Part shown: one piece after another, positions 52,170 to 61,888 of the stretch | Layout of the letters: each line of letters opens with the position of its first letter | How positions within the stretch are numbered: position 1 is the first letter of the stretch | NCBI RefSeq assembly: GCF_037081715.1 | Contig: NZ_JAZDDH010000001.1 | Location: 2,480,001 to 2,544,000 of the forward strand | DNA length: 64,000 bases | Reading direction: 5' to 3' | From: Halalkalicoccus sp. CG83 | GTDB lineage: Archaea > Halobacteriota > Halobacteria > Halobacteriales > Halalkalicoccaceae | Translations under genes and position numbers: made by a program | Notes under the pieces: model-generated | The model's database searches: none | Seen by the model: only the letters and a program-made list of their open reading frames with translations | Told to the model about the DNA's origin: nothing

Positions 52170-52228
52170 GTATCGTCGTCGACCGCGAACCACCAAAAAT
52201 CGCGCGCCAGCGGGCGGTGCGTCGTCGC

Positions 52229-52873
52229 CTACAGCGGAAGCAACGAGACGCCGATCGCGTGCTCGAGGACGACGTCCGCGGCGAACAGGAGGAACACCGC
52301 CGCGGAACAGAAGTAGAGATAGCGCTTCCCGTCGTACGCCTCCAACCGATGGGCGAACCGATCGAAGAAGTACGCGTTCACGAGGCTCACGGGCACGATC
52401 GCCAGCATCTCACCCAGCCAGATCGCCGACCCTTCGGCGTACCGGGCCGCGAGCCCGATGGTGACGATCTGGGTCTTGTCGCCGAACTCGCCGAGCGCCA
52501 TCACCGAGAACGAGGGGACGAACCCGGCCAGCCGACCGCCGTCGCCGACGTCGATATCAGGGAGCAGCCCGCCGTCCGTCGCAGTCGATGTGCCCTTCTC
52601 GGGCGCCGAGTAGATCAGGAGCGCCGCGAACGCGACGAACAGCGCGGCGGTCGCGGCGTCGAGGTACAGCTTCGGGAGCGCCCCTTGAAGCGCCTGGCCG
52701 AGCGCGATCTCGAGAACCGTCCAGCCGCCGAACGCACAGCTGGCGCCGGCGACGACGACGAGCGGGTGGAACCTCGTCGCAAGTCCGGCGATGACGAACT
52801 GTCCCTTCTCGCCGGGAAGCGCGAACAGCTGTGCGGCGAAGGCGATCACCAGCACCTCGACCCAGCCCGTCAT
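52229..52873 (-). CDS. TMEM165/GDT1 (UPF0016) family transporter
   Basis: This 214-residue membrane protein has six helices and a central acidic loop. The second half has the canonical ALGEFGDKTQ motif (about residue 127); the first half has LPGEKGQF at the equivalent place, lacking the Asp-Lys-Thr order. Family members transport Mn2+/Ca2+. Translation is likely coupled to a 41-residue ORF ending at its start (ATGA at 52870-52873). Confidence 0.8.
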   Translation of the reverse strand: MTGWVEVLVIAFAAQLFALPGEKGQFVIAGLATRFHPLVVVAGASCAFGGWTVLEIALGQALQGALPKLYLDAATAALFVAFAALLIYSAPEKGTSTATDGGLLPDIDVGDGGRLAGFVPSFSVMALGEFGDKTQIVTIGLAARYAEGSAIWLGEMLAIVPVSLVNAYFFDRFAHRLEAYDGKRYLYFCSAAVFLLFAADVVLEHAIGVSLLPL

Positions 52874-52995
52874 GCGTCCTCGACCCCGGTCTCCGCTTCG
52901 TTTCTCGATCCGGGAGGATAGGGCGGCTCCTCGGCTCGTTCGGGACGAGGGGTCGTCTCGAGGCGCTCCTCCGGTGCGTCGCTCGACATCTCCAT
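52870..52995 (-). CDS. 41-residue acidic ORF coupled to the GDT1 gene
   Basis: ATG at 52995 starts MEMSSDAPEERLETTPRPER and ends TGA at 52870, overlapping the next ATG (ATGA). It is rich in Glu, Pro and Arg, as haloarchaeal proteins are. No homologue is known to me. The upstream region (52996-53040) is relatively AT-rich and could hold the promoter. Confidence 0.5.
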   Translation of the reverse strand: MEMSSDAPEERLETTPRPERAEEPPYPPGSRNEAETGVEDA

Positions 52996-53071
52996 CGGAT
53001 TAGAGTTGACTAAAGCGTATGTATTCTTCGTCTAACCCAGGGCGGCGCGCTACCATGCTGCGGAGGGTCGT

Positions 53072-54262
53072 TCAGATCCCCTTCCCCATCAGGTGGCTCC
53101 GGAGGACGTCCGCGTCCTTGTTCGCGCTCGCGGTGTTGAGCAACACGACGGTGTCGTCCCCGTCGAACGCGCCCTCCGCCGCGAGCGTCCACGCGCCGCT
53201 CGCGGCGGCCGCAGGGGTCGCGCCCATCTCCAATCCCTCGCCCTTCGAGACGGCGATCGCGCTCTCGAGGATCTCCTCGTCGTCCGTCGCAACGGCGCCG
53301 CCTCCCGACTCGCGCAGCGCCTCCAGGATCAGCGGGCTCGCCCCGGGGTCGGGGATCTCGATCCCGCCGCAGATGGTGTCGGGGGTCTCCCAGGGCTCGT
53401 GGCGGCCGCGGCCCGCCTCGAACGCCTCGACGATCGGCGCACAGCCCGAGGCTTGGGCGGCGTACATCGCCGGCAGCCCGTCGATCAGATCCAGATCGCG
53501 GAGCTCCTTCGCCCCCTTGTGCATCCCGACGAGCCCGACGCCGCCGCCCGTCGGATAGACGACGGCGTCCGGCACCTCCCAGTCGAGCTGTTCGACGATC
53601 TCGTAGAGCATCGTCTTCTTGCCCTCGTGGCGATACGGCGTGACGAACGTCCCGACGGAGTACCACTCCTCCTCGGCCATCGCGTCGGCGTAGGCCGCGC
53701 CCGCGTCGTCGATCCGCCCGCCGACGACCGTCATGTCGCCGCCGTGGACGTTCACCATCGCCTTGTTGGTGTGGTTCGAGCGCGCGGGCAGGAAGACGTG
53801 GGCGTCGACCCCCGCACGCGCCGCGTACGCCGCGGCGGCCTGGCCCGCGTTGCCCGCCGAGGCGAGCGCGACGTCGCTCGCGCCGTGTTCGCGCGCCGCC
53901 GTCAGCGCGACCGTCTGACCGCGGTCCTTGAAGCTCCCCGTCGGGTTCCGGCCCTCGTCCTTGATCACCACGCGCTCGACGCCGAGTTCGTCGGCCATCC
54001 CCGGGCAGTCGACCAGCGGGGTCGCCCCCTCGTCCATCGTCACCGCGGCCTCCCGGGGGAAGGGCAACAGCTCCTCGTAGCGCCACATCGACTCGAACGG
54101 TCGTTCGTCGAAGGTCCCGTGATCGACCTCGATCGCGTCGTACTCGTAGGTCGGGTCGAGGATCCCCCCGCAGCCGGGACAGCGGTGGGTCGCCACCTCA
54201 GGGTCGAAGCGCCCGTCGCAGTCGACGCACGTCAGCCCGGCGAACGCGGCCGTCGTTTCCAT
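53072..54262 (-). CDS. thrC: Threonine synthase
   Basis: This 396-residue PLP enzyme converts O-phosphohomoserine to threonine. The N-terminal zinc ribbon is C12-x2-C15 and C28-x2-C31; the Schiff-base lysine is Lys112 in RNPTGSFKDRGQTVA; SAGNAGQAAAAYAA and YPTGGGVGLVGMHKG bind the cofactor phosphate. The zinc ribbon is usual in archaeal members. The start at 54262 places the ribbon at the beginning; further upstream is not coding-like. Confidence 0.9.
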   Translation of the reverse strand: METTAAFAGLTCVDCDGRFDPEVATHRCPGCGGILDPTYEYDAIEVDHGTFDERPFESMWRYEELLPFPREAAVTMDEGATPLVDCPGMADELGVERVVIKDEGRNPTGSFKDRGQTVALTAAREHGASDVALASAGNAGQAAAAYAARAGVDAHVFLPARSNHTNKAMVNVHGGDMTVVGGRIDDAGAAYADAMAEEEWYSVGTFVTPYRHEGKKTMLYEIVEQLDWEVPDAVVYPTGGGVGLVGMHKGAKELRDLDLIDGLPAMYAAQASGCAPIVEAFEAGRGRHEPWETPDTICGGIEIPDPGASPLILEALRESGGGAVATDDEEILESAIAVSKGEGLEMGATPAAAASGAWTLAAEGAFDGDDTVVLLNTASANKDADVLRSHLMGKGI

Positions 54263-54375
54263 ACCCGTGGCTTGCCGGCGGACGCCTAATGTCTTCGGTG
54301 ACGAGGACGTTCGAGGGACGAGCCGGAGACCGTCGAACCCGCCAGAGGTTTGGCGGTCGGCTCCCAACCGCGCTC

Positions 54376-55638
54376 ATGGACGCGTCCGTCGTGGTCGTCG
54401 GTGGGGGACTGGCGGGGCTGGTCGCGGCCCGCCGGCTCGGGAGCCGCGGTGCGGAGGTAACGCTGCTCGAGCGCGAAGCCGAGGTCGGCGGCCGGGTCCG
54501 CTCGACCCACGAGGACGGCTACACGTTCGACCGGGGCTTTCAGGTGCTGTTCACCGCCTACCCGACCGCCCGCCGTGAACTCGACTACGACGCCCTCGAC
54601 CTGCGACGGTTCAAGCCTGGCGCGGTGCTCGCCCGGCCCGGAAGCCGCTCGGTCCTCTCGGACCCGCTTCGCGATCCGAGGGCGCTCGCGGAGTCGACGG
54701 TCAACACCGAGGTGTCGACGCTCGACAAGCTCCGGACGCTCGCGCTTCGCCGCCGGCTCTCGGGCGTCGATCCCGAGACACTCTTCGACGGCGGCGACCA
54801 GACGATCCGGGCGGCGCTGCTCGAACGCGGCTTCTCCGAGCGGTTCGTCGAGAACTTCGCCGCGCCCTTCTACGGCGGGATCACGCTCGATCGCTCGCTC
54901 TCGAGTTCGGCGGCGACGTTCGACTACACCTTCACGATGCTCGCGCGCGGGGAGATCGCCGTCCCCGCGGAGGGGATGGGCGCGATCAGCCGACAGCTCG
55001 CCGGCGCCGCCCGGGAGGCCGGCGCGGCGATCGAGACCGGACGAGCGGTCGACTCCGTCGAGGGAGACGGCGAGGGAGCGACCGTCGTCGCCGGCGACGA
55101 GACCCTCGCTCCCGACGCGGTCGTCGTCGCGACCGACCCGCGCACTGCCCGCGAACTCACCGGCGTCGGGTCGATCCCGACCGAGGCGCGCGGCTGTGTC
55201 ACCCAGTGGTACGCCTTCGACGGCGAACTCGACGCGGGTCGACGGCTGCTGCTCAACGCCGACGGGGAGACGCCGAACCACGTCGTCGACCACACCGCCG
55301 TCGCTCCGGAGTACGCGCCCGACGGCGAGACGCTGTTGAGCGCGACGTTCCTCGGCGAACCGGACGAGAGCGACGAGGAGCTCGCTGCACGGACCCGCGA
55401 GGCGCTCTCCTCGTGGTACCCCGCACGCTCCCTCGAGTCGCTCTCCCCGCTGCACACCGACCGGATCCCGTTCGCACAGTTCGTCCAACCGCCCGGCTTC
55501 TACAGGGAACGTCCCGACGTACGCGCGCCGTCGGGGCCGGTCTACCTCGCGGGCGATTACGTCGAGTGGTCGGCGATCCAGGGCGCGATGGAGGGCGGTG
55601 CGCGCGCGGCTGACGCGGTCGTCGAAGACGTCGAGTGA
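54376..55638 (+). CDS. Phytoene desaturase/protoporphyrinogen-oxidase-like FAD oxidoreductase
   Basis: This 420-residue amine-oxidase-fold flavoprotein starts with VVVVGGGLAGLVAARRLGSRG and the following EREAEVGGRVRS, both FAD-binding. It ends with the family's final motif VYLAGDYVEWSAIQGAMEGG. A mid segment FAAPFYGGITLDRSLSSSAATF resembles haloarchaeal NAD(P)/FAD-dependent enzymes near carotenoid desaturases. The substrate is unknown. The ATG at 54376 starts directly at the nucleotide-binding strand, so the upstream open frame is discarded. Confidence 0.82.
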   Translation: MDASVVVVGGGLAGLVAARRLGSRGAEVTLLEREAEVGGRVRSTHEDGYTFDRGFQVLFTAYPTARRELDYDALDLRRFKPGAVLARPGSRSVLSDPLRDPRALAESTVNTEVSTLDKLRTLALRRRLSGVDPETLFDGGDQTIRAALLERGFSERFVENFAAPFYGGITLDRSLSSSAATFDYTFTMLARGEIAVPAEGMGAISRQLAGAAREAGAAIETGRAVDSVEGDGEGATVVAGDETLAPDAVVVATDPRTARELTGVGSIPTEARGCVTQWYAFDGELDAGRRLLLNADGETPNHVVDHTAVAPEYAPDGETLLSATFLGEPDESDEELAARTREALSSWYPARSLESLSPLHTDRIPFAQFVQPPGFYRERPDVRAPSGPVYLAGDYVEWSAIQGAMEGGARAADAVVEDVE

Positions 55639-55660
55639 CGGCCGAGGCGCCCTCGGACGC

Positions 55661-56338
55661 TCAGAGCATGGCGCGGAACTCCGCGAGCGGCGGGAACCAC
55701 AGCGTCTCATCGGCGTCCTCGTCGCGAACGATCGGTCGGTACTCGCCCGGCTCGGCGAGCAGCGGCGAGCGAAACCGGCGCCTCCGCGAGACGTCGGTTC
55801 CGGGGGCCAGTCGGGTGAACGCCGGCAGGACGAGCGCCCGGCCGCCGGGGACGGCGGGACCGACGAGATAACAGGGGCGCTTTCGGCCCTCGATCGTGAT
55901 CGCCGGGTGTTCGTGACCGATCACGTACAGCGACGCGTCCGCGTCCGGGAGCTCGTGGCCGTGGGTGACCAGCGCCTCGCCGACGGCGTGTTCGGGAGCG
56001 GTCTCGAGCAGCGAGCCGAGCATCGTGTCGTGGTTGCCCTCGACGGCGACCAGCGCCGCGCCGGCCTCGGCGACGCCTTCCTCGATCGCGGCGAGGGTTC
56101 GCTCGACCGACCACGGAACCCGGTCGAACGAGTGGAGCAGGTCACCGGCGACGACCACCTCCTCGGGGTCGAACCGCTCGAGCAGCCGTTCCAGACGGTC
56201 GAGAACGTCCGCACGCTCGCCCAGCGGGAGATCGACGTTCGAGGCGCGATCCCGGCCCAGATGGACGTCCGCGAGGACGAGCGCTCCCGTGTCCGGAAAG
56301 AAGACGGCACGATCGTGGAAGACGGCCTCCTCGAGCAC
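55661..56338 (-). CDS. Metallophosphoesterase
   Basis: This 225-residue calcineurin-fold phosphoesterase has the metal-binding motifs LADVHLG (DxH), VAGDLLHSFD (GDxxH), VEGNHD (GNHD) and GHEHP, in the expected order. It could act on nucleotides or nucleic acid ends; small family members in archaea are uncharacterised. The frame extends to a TTG at 56344; GTG at 56338 is slightly better placed. Confidence 0.82.
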   Translation of the reverse strand: MLEEAVFHDRAVFFPDTGALVLADVHLGRDRASNVDLPLGERADVLDRLERLLERFDPEEVVVAGDLLHSFDRVPWSVERTLAAIEEGVAEAGAALVAVEGNHDTMLGSLLETAPEHAVGEALVTHGHELPDADASLYVIGHEHPAITIEGRKRPCYLVGPAVPGGRALVLPAFTRLAPGTDVSRRRRFRSPLLAEPGEYRPIVRDEDADETLWFPPLAEFRAML

Positions 56339-56460
56339 GGGCAATCACTCGGCGGCTCGGGCCATGAGGCTGTCGGGTTTACGCCATCGTTCCAGGGATC
56401 GGGCCATTGCGGGTGGGCCGTCGGATCGCGCGAGGGCCGACCGAACCCGGGAGTCACTGC

Positions 56461-57084
56461 TCACGAGGTGGCCGGCGCCGTCGCCTCGCCCTCCCGGTCG
56501 GCGGCGTGGGCGTGTGCGGTCGTGTAGGCGTCGCGAACCCGCCGGAACGTCTCGGGATCGCCACCCTGGTCGGGGTGAACGCGTTTGACCTTCTGGCGGT
56601 AGGCCGAGCGGATCTCGCTCTCCGTGGCGTCGGTCTCGAGCCCCAGAAGCGCGAACGCGGCGGTCGTCTCCCCGTCGTCGGCCCTCGTGGTCAACTCGGG
56701 CGTCTCGAACGGGAGGCGTCGTCCGAGGTGAATGCTCGGCATCTCGTGTTCGACCAGTACGGCGTAGGTGTCGCTGGCCTCGATCCGGAAGTACGCGCGG
56801 GCGTCGAACGTGATCGCCACGTCACGTCGGGGGAGGTAGAAAGCGACCGGCTGGCCGTTCAGATCGTAGTCCTCGACGAACTCCTCGCCGATGGCCCGCA
56901 GATAGTGACGGATCTCCGTGCCTTTTCGGCTCGTGGCGTTCACGCCGCCGTCCGTCCGCTCGTCGTCGGGGAAGAGTCGCGATCCGATCACGAAGACCGC
57001 GGCGATGACGACGCCGATGGCTAGCCCGACGAGGACGCCGACGACCAGCCACCAGGGGAGGACCAACACGGGATCCGACTGCAC
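56461..57084 (-). CDS. Membrane-anchored J-domain protein
   Basis: This 207-residue protein has one N-terminal transmembrane helix (about residues 8-30), an unrecognised middle domain (about 45-125) and a C-terminal J domain: LLGLETDATESEIRSAYRQKVKRVHPDQGG contains the HPD tripeptide. It should recruit a DnaK-type chaperone to the membrane. The reading frame is open upstream but the helix begins at the GTG at 57084. Confidence 0.75.
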   Translation of the reverse strand: MQSDPVLVLPWWLVVGVLVGLAIGVVIAAVFVIGSRLFPDDERTDGGVNATSRKGTEIRHYLRAIGEEFVEDYDLNGQPVAFYLPRRDVAITFDARAYFRIEASDTYAVLVEHEMPSIHLGRRLPFETPELTTRADDGETTAAFALLGLETDATESEIRSAYRQKVKRVHPDQGGDPETFRRVRDAYTTAHAHAADREGEATAPATS

Positions 57085-57128
57085 GCTCCGGCGTAGGGGA
57101 TCGACGATAAAGAAGGTTCCCGACCGAG

Positions 57129-57881
57129 TCAGCCGATGTAGCGCAGGTCGTCGTCGGTCGGGACGTTCTGGTTCTCGATCTCCTGCATCCGCTCGACGAC
57201 GTCCTCCATCTCGTCGGCGCGCTCCTCGAGCTGGGTGAGGTCGACGTCGAGCCCGAGCAGCTCCTCGAGGACGCCCAGCACCGCCTGAGCGCTCTTGGGA
57301 TCGACGAGGTAGCCGCTGGTCTCTCCCATCAGACACGCCGCCTCGAAGCCACGCCGGCCGCCCAGCCCCACGAGCAGGCCGCTGATCCCGACGATGCCGC
57401 CCTCGGGCTCGTTCTCGCGGAACTCGACGCCCGCGTCCTCGAGGGTCTCGATCAGCGATTCGTCGGTGGCCGCCCCGAGGACGGCGTGGTCCTCGACGAG
57501 CTCGCCGGTTGGGATCCCGCCGAGCGCGAACACGCGCTCGACGCCGGTCTCCTCGGCGGCGTCGAGGACGGCGTCGGCGATACGGTAGTGGCCGATGCCG
57601 CTCGCGGCCTGCTGGTCGCCCGTGAGCACGAGCAGGTCCCGGCCGTCGGTGGGGACGTGGTGGAGCTCGACGGAGACCAGTTCGGCCAGCCCGGACTCGT
57701 CGACGCTCACCTGTGGCGGGAGGTGTTCGGAGTAGAGCCGCCGGATCGGTTCGCCCTCGCGTTCCTCGATCAGCTGTTCGGCGACGAGGGTGCCGACGTG
57801 CCCGACGCCGGGGAGCCCCTCGATCAGCACCGGCTCGTCGAGTTCGGGCTCGGCGAGTACCTCGACCTCTACGTCGTCCAT
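57129..57881 (-). CDS. PAC2-family (proteasome assembly chaperone-like) protein
   Basis: This 250-residue PAC2-fold protein has EGLPGVGHVGTLVAEQLIE at the start, TGDQQAASGIGHYRIAD, FALGGIPTGE, GISGLLVGLGGRRGFEAACLMGETSGYLVDPKSA and a C-terminal coiled helix. Archaeal members are candidates for proteasome assembly factors. It lies 4 bases after Nop10 in the translation cluster, a classic archaeal gene order. Confidence 0.88.
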   Translation of the reverse strand: MDDVEVEVLAEPELDEPVLIEGLPGVGHVGTLVAEQLIEEREGEPIRRLYSEHLPPQVSVDESGLAELVSVELHHVPTDGRDLLVLTGDQQAASGIGHYRIADAVLDAAEETGVERVFALGGIPTGELVEDHAVLGAATDESLIETLEDAGVEFRENEPEGGIVGISGLLVGLGGRRGFEAACLMGETSGYLVDPKSAQAVLGVLEELLGLDVDLTQLEERADEMEDVVERMQEIENQNVPTDDDLRYIG

Positions 57882-57885
57882 GCCC

Positions 57886-58068
57886 TCACTCGCGGCTCCG
57901 GCGCTTAAGAGCGCGTCGGTACTCGCCGTAGGGGTCCTCGGGGTTGAACGGCGCCGGCGCGCTGTTCACCGCTTTCGCGCCGCAGTCTGGACAGCTCGGA
58001 GAGAGGGTGTACACCGGGCGGTCGTGGCGCGCACGCCACGCCAAACAGATCCGGATGTCGGACTTCAT
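57886..58068 (-). CDS. nop10: H/ACA ribonucleoprotein subunit Nop10
   Basis: This 60-residue protein is a component of box H/ACA snoRNP-like particles that guide pseudouridylation. It shows the family's Met-Lys-Ser-Asp start, the zinc-binding CxxC of SCPDCGAKAVNS and the AP-x-F-x-PEDPYGEYRR tail. The first pair of cysteines is reduced to a single Cys (IRICLAW). It lies between aIF2-alpha and PAC2, separated by only 4 bases on each side. Confidence 0.9.
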   Translation of the reverse strand: MKSDIRICLAWRARHDRPVYTLSPSCPDCGAKAVNSAPAPFNPEDPYGEYRRALKRRSRE

Positions 58069-58072
58069 CGCG

Positions 58073-58873
58073 CTACTCGTCGTCGGTCTTTCGCTCGCGG
58101 TGGAAGCTCCCGCTCCCGCCGAGCGCGGCGATCGCCTCGCTCGCGCGCTGGGCGCTCTTCTCGAGCTCGCTCTCGGCGGTCTTGTAGTTGGGCGCCTGCA
58201 CCCGGATGCGGTACTCGGGCGCGCCGACGTAGGTGACCTCGAGGTCGATCTCGTCGCTCACCTCGCCGTTGCCCTCCGCCGCCCGTAGCGCCTCCTTGAC
58301 CGCGTCGACGCCCTCGTCGGTGGAACAGACCAGATCGACGTAGCCCGTCACCGTCACGTACGGCACCGAGACGTTCTCGCGGGCGGTCTCGACGATCGCC
58401 TCGGCCTCCTCGTCGGAGAGATCGGTCTCCGAGAGCGCGGAGGGGCCGTGGATCGCGGCCTGTTCGAACCCCTCGTAGAGGCTGCCGTGGACGTCGATGA
58501 GCTCGTTCGCGACGGCGCCGTAGGTCTCCTCGTCGACGTCCTCGCCGAAGGCGAGCGACATCCAGTTGTCGGCCTTCTGTTCGTTCTTCCAGCGCTGGAT
58601 CGTCTCCTTGTGCTGGTGTTCGTTGACGTCCTTCAGCGTGAGGTCGATCTGCTGGGAGTCCCGGTCGACCTCGAGCACCTTACAGACGACCGTCTGGCCC
58701 TCGCGGACGTGATCGCGGACGTTCTTGATCCAGCCCGAGGCGACCTCGCTGATGTGGATCAGGCCGCGCTTGTCCTCGTACTCCTCGAGGTCGACGAACA
58801 CGCCGAAGTCCTCGATCTCATCGACCTTGCCGACGACGAGTTCGCCGGGGTTGGGCCAGCCGCTGTACTTCAT
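58073..58873 (-). CDS. eif2a: Translation initiation factor aIF2 subunit alpha
   Basis: This 266-residue protein delivers initiator tRNA as part of the aIF2 heterotrimer. The S1 domain (residues 10-85) shows [23 protein letters not shown] and [18 protein letters not shown]; the alpha-helical middle and C-terminal alpha/beta domain ([11 protein letters not shown]) follow. It overlaps S27e by ATGA (58870-58873). Confidence 0.93.
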   Translation of the reverse strand: MKYSGWPNPGELVVGKVDEIEDFGVFVDLEEYEDKRGLIHISEVASGWIKNVRDHVREGQTVVCKVLEVDRDSQQIDLTLKDVNEHQHKETIQRWKNEQKADNWMSLAFGEDVDEETYGAVANELIDVHGSLYEGFEQAAIHGPSALSETDLSDEEAEAIVETARENVSVPYVTVTGYVDLVCSTDEGVDAVKEALRAAEGNGEVSDEIDLEVTYVGAPEYRIRVQAPNYKTAESELEKSAQRASEAIAALGGSGSFHRERKTDDE

Positions 58874-59085
58874 CGGACCTCGGCGGTCTCACCGGGCTCG
58901 TCCCGGTCCGCCGAGCGGTGCTCGACGGTCTCGAGCACTTCGCCCTCGATATCGGCCTTTCCGCCGGTGGGGCGTACGAGCGTGTGACCACAGACGGCAC
59001 AGGCGACCTCGGTGGAGGCCCGTCCGAAGACGATCTGTTCGTTCTCGCAGTCCGGACACGCGACGCGGTGAAAGCTCCCCGCCAT
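58870..59085 (-). CDS. rps27e: Ribosomal protein S27e
   Basis: This 71-residue zinc-ribbon small-subunit protein has [35 protein letters not shown], in which the two CxxC pairs bind zinc. It is followed directly (ATGA overlap) by aIF2-alpha. The start at 59085 is the ATG closest to the conserved N-terminus; the C-terminal Asp/Glu/Arg-rich tail is haloarchaeal. Confidence 0.92.
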   Translation of the reverse strand: MAGSFHRVACPDCENEQIVFGRASTEVACAVCGHTLVRPTGGKADIEGEVLETVEHRSADRDEPGETAEVR

Positions 59086-59087
59086 GG

Positions 59088-59366
59088 TTACTCCTGGAAC
59101 TCCACGCGGCCGGCGCGCCATCCCTTGCGCAGGTGGGCCTTGCCGCACTCGCCACAGCGGTACTTGAAGTCGGTCTTCCGGGTCGGCTTCCCGCCGCTCG
59201 GCACCTTCGAGAACTTCCCGTCGTTGCCGATGCCGGTCTGGCGCTTTCGCTGTCGGTCGATCCACTTCATTCCGGTCTGGCGGCCGGTGCGGACCTTTTC
59301 GAGCTCGTGCTGGTGATGTTCGTTGCAGTACGGACAGTACGTGTTGAAGCGTCGTGGGATCTGCAT
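59088..59366 (-). CDS. rpl44e: Ribosomal protein L44e
   Basis: This 92-residue large-subunit protein binds near the E site. It has the [15 protein letters not shown] and [15 protein letters not shown] zinc-ribbon parts and the basic [16 protein letters not shown] centre. It is the first gene of the leftward translation cluster. A TATA-like GGTTTTACC (59393-59401) lies 25-30 bases before the ATG at 59366. Confidence 0.93.
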   Translation of the reverse strand: MQIPRRFNTYCPYCNEHHQHELEKVRTGRQTGMKWIDRQRKRQTGIGNDGKFSKVPSGGKPTRKTDFKYRCGECGKAHLRKGWRAGRVEFQE

Positions 59367-59581
59367 GGCCTTGCCCGCCGGTTGGCAGGCCGAAGGTAAA
59401 ACCCGTTTGGTTGCCGGCCGTCGTATCGGTCCTCCCTGCAAAGGTTGATTAGGGTACTGGCCTGAGTGGACGACGTGAACTGCTACCGTTGGGAGGGGCT
59501 CGGAACCGACGGACGTGACGACGGTTCTCCCCGCCGAAACCGACGGTAGCGGACTATCGGAGCCGAAGCTACAGACACAGC

Positions 59582-61387
59582 ATGTACATCGACATCCTCG
59601 GTGGGGCGCTCATCGGCGCGCTCCTCCTCACGCTCTGCGTTGGAATCGCCCGCTCCCTGGATCGACGGGTCGGGGCCGTGATGACCGACGGTGGCGAACG
59701 GAGCAATGCGTCGTCCTCCTCTGAGGTCTCCCCCGACGGCGGCGTCGCGACCGGCTACGGGTTCGTCACGTCGAAGCCGACCGGCCTGATCCGGTGGTTC
59801 ACGACGGTCGACCACCGCGACATCGGGATCCTCTATCTCACCTTCGGCGTGTTCATGTTCCTCTGGGGCGGGATGGACGCGATGATGGCCCGGACGGAAC
59901 TCCTCACCCCGCAGGCGGAGGTGTTCGGCATCGAGACGTACAACCAGCTGTTCACCACCCACGCCATTACGATGCTGTTCCTGTTCGCCACGCCGATCCT
60001 CTTCGGGCTGGCGAACTACTTCCTCCCGCTGCTGATCGGCGCCGACGACATGGCGTTTCCCCGGATCAACGCCATCGGCTTCTGGGTGCTGCCGCCCGCA
60101 GCGGTGCTGATCCGCTTCGGCATCCTCAGCGACACGGTGGCGGCGCTTCTCGCTCCGGTGAGCCCCGCGCTCGCGCAGCTGCTCGTCGCGTTCAAACCCA
60201 TCGACGTCGGGTGGACGCTCTATCCACCGCTCTCGACCCAGACGATCAACGCGCAGATCGACATGGTGTTGCTGGGCCTGCACCTCTCGGGAATCGGGAC
60301 GACGCTCGGCGCGATCAACATCATCGCGACCATCTTCACCGACCGCGCGCCCGACGTCGGCTGGGAGCGCCTCGACATCTTCTCCTGGACGCTGCTCACC
60401 CAGGCGGGCCTCATCCTCTTCGCGTTCCCGCTGCTGGGCGCCGTGCTGATCATGCTGCTGCTCGATCGGAACGTCGGCACCTCCTTCTTCGCCATCGAAT
60501 ACGGCGGCTACATCCTCTACCAGCACCTCTTCTGGTTCTTCGGCCATCCCGAGGTCTACATCCTCGTGCTGCCGCCGTTCGGGCTGATCAGCCTGATCCT
60601 GCCGAAGTTCGCGGGTCGGAGGCTCTTCGGCTACAAGTTCGTCGTCTACTCGACGATGGCGATCGGCGTCCTCTCCTTTGGCGTCTGGGCCCACCACATG
60701 TTCACTACGGGCATCGACCCCCGCCTCCGGTCGGCGTTCATGGCCGTCACCATCGCCATCGCGGTGCCGAGCGCGGTGAAGGTGTTCAACTGGATCACCA
60801 CCATGTGGACCGGCAACGTCCGGCTCGAGGCGCCAATGCTCTTCTGCGTCGGCGGCATCTCGACGTTCATCGTCGGCGGCGTGACGGGCGTGTTCCTCGC
60901 ATCGGTCCCCGTCGATACGCTCGTCCACGGCACCTACTACGTGGTCGGCCACTTCCACTTCATCGTCGCCGGGGTCATCGCGTTCGCCATCTTCGCCGGC
61001 ATCTACTACTGGTTCCCGCTGATGAGCCGCCGCATGTACGACAAGCCGCTCGCGATCGTTCACTTCGTGCTGAGCTTCGTCGGCGTCAACCTGCTCTCGT
61101 TCGCCATGCTGATCGTCGGACTGATCGGGTTGCCCCGGCGGTCCGCGACCTACCCCGTGGAGTTCCTCCCGCTACAGGTGGTCGCGAGCATCGGCGCCGC
61201 GCTGCTCGCGCTCGGACAGCTCGTCTGGCTGTGGAACATGGTCCAGTCCTACCGCCGGGGACGGATCGTCATGGACGCAGACGTCTGGGGGCTGAAGAAG
61301 TACGGACAGTTCACCAAGGAGTGGGAGTGGTTCGAGGCACGCCTCGAGCAGGTACAACAGGCCGAACCCGAGGAGACCGAGGCGTGA
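59582..61387 (+). CDS. Haem-copper terminal oxidase subunit I
   Basis: This 601-residue protein has an extra N-terminal helix (about residues 5-25) and a Ser-rich linker before the 12-helix core. Haem and copper ligands are visible: HAITMLFLF (low-spin haem), [14 protein letters not shown] (CuB His with the HPE-VY proton/cross-link pattern of A-type oxidases), WAHHMFTTG (CuB pair), and [11 protein letters not shown] (haem ligands). It accepts electrons probably from halocyanin. No subunit II gene is next to it in this window. Confidence 0.92.
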   Translation: MYIDILGGALIGALLLTLCVGIARSLDRRVGAVMTDGGERSNASSSSEVSPDGGVATGYGFVTSKPTGLIRWFTTVDHRDIGILYLTFGVFMFLWGGMDAMMARTELLTPQAEVFGIETYNQLFTTHAITMLFLFATPILFGLANYFLPLLIGADDMAFPRINAIGFWVLPPAAVLIRFGILSDTVAALLAPVSPALAQLLVAFKPIDVGWTLYPPLSTQTINAQIDMVLLGLHLSGIGTTLGAINIIATIFTDRAPDVGWERLDIFSWTLLTQAGLILFAFPLLGAVLIMLLLDRNVGTSFFAIEYGGYILYQHLFWFFGHPEVYILVLPPFGLISLILPKFAGRRLFGYKFVVYSTMAIGVLSFGVWAHHMFTTGIDPRLRSAFMAVTIAIAVPSAVKVFNWITTMWTGNVRLEAPMLFCVGGISTFIVGGVTGVFLASVPVDTLVHGTYYVVGHFHFIVAGVIAFAIFAGIYYWFPLMSRRMYDKPLAIVHFVLSFVGVNLLSFAMLIVGLIGLPRRSATYPVEFLPLQVVASIGAALLALGQLVWLWNMVQSYRRGRIVMDADVWGLKKYGQFTKEWEWFEARLEQVQQAEPEETEA

Positions 61388-61390
61388 AAC

Positions 61391-61807
61391 TCAGGTCAAA
61401 CGCTGATAGACGACCCCCAGCGTGAACCCGTAGGCGAGGTGGCCGATCAGCGTGAAGAGGACGTAGAGCAGCACGAACGGCCAGGTCAGCTCGCCGGTGC
61501 CGAGCACGAGGAAGGCGACCCAGAGCACCAGCCCGAAGACGAGTCCCCGGATGGCGACGTCACGACCTCCGGGTAGCCTCGCGAGATACTCCTCGATCGC
61601 GACGAAGACGATCGGCCAGACGAGCACGCCGATCGCGGCGAAGATCACGAACCCCACGAACGGTTGGTCGGGGAGGCCGACGAATCTGGCGATCGCGTCG
61701 GGTGCGTTGAGGCGTGATCGCGTCTGTACCTCCGTAAAGAGGAAGATGAACATCATCACCGTGGTCGCGGCGGCGCCGGCACCGATCGCGCGCAGGAACC
61801 GATTCAT
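61391..61807 (-). CDS. Four-helix membrane protein next to the oxidase gene (DUF6789-like?)
   Basis: This 138-residue protein has four helices (about residues 7-27, 50-70, 86-106, 112-133). It is convergent with the oxidase subunit gene. The composition and MMFIFLFTEV resemble the family called DUF6789, often placed beside oxidase genes, but I cannot verify this. Confidence 0.55.
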   Translation of the reverse strand: MNRFLRAIGAGAAATTVMMFIFLFTEVQTRSRLNAPDAIARFVGLPDQPFVGFVIFAAIGVLVWPIVFVAIEEYLARLPGGRDVAIRGLVFGLVLWVAFLVLGTGELTWPFVLLYVLFTLIGHLAYGFTLGVVYQRLT

Positions 61808-61888
61808 CGCCTCGGTCTACCACCGTCCGGCCGAAAGCTCTGTCGATCACTCGAAGCGCTTAATTTCCCCTCCCCCGAAGCCGCGGGC

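Noticed and set aside
59483-61063. 526-codon leftward open frame across the oxidase gene
   Set aside because: Its His/Asp/Glu/Arg-rich translation is the mirror of a high-GC gene; the rightward frame has all oxidase ligands.
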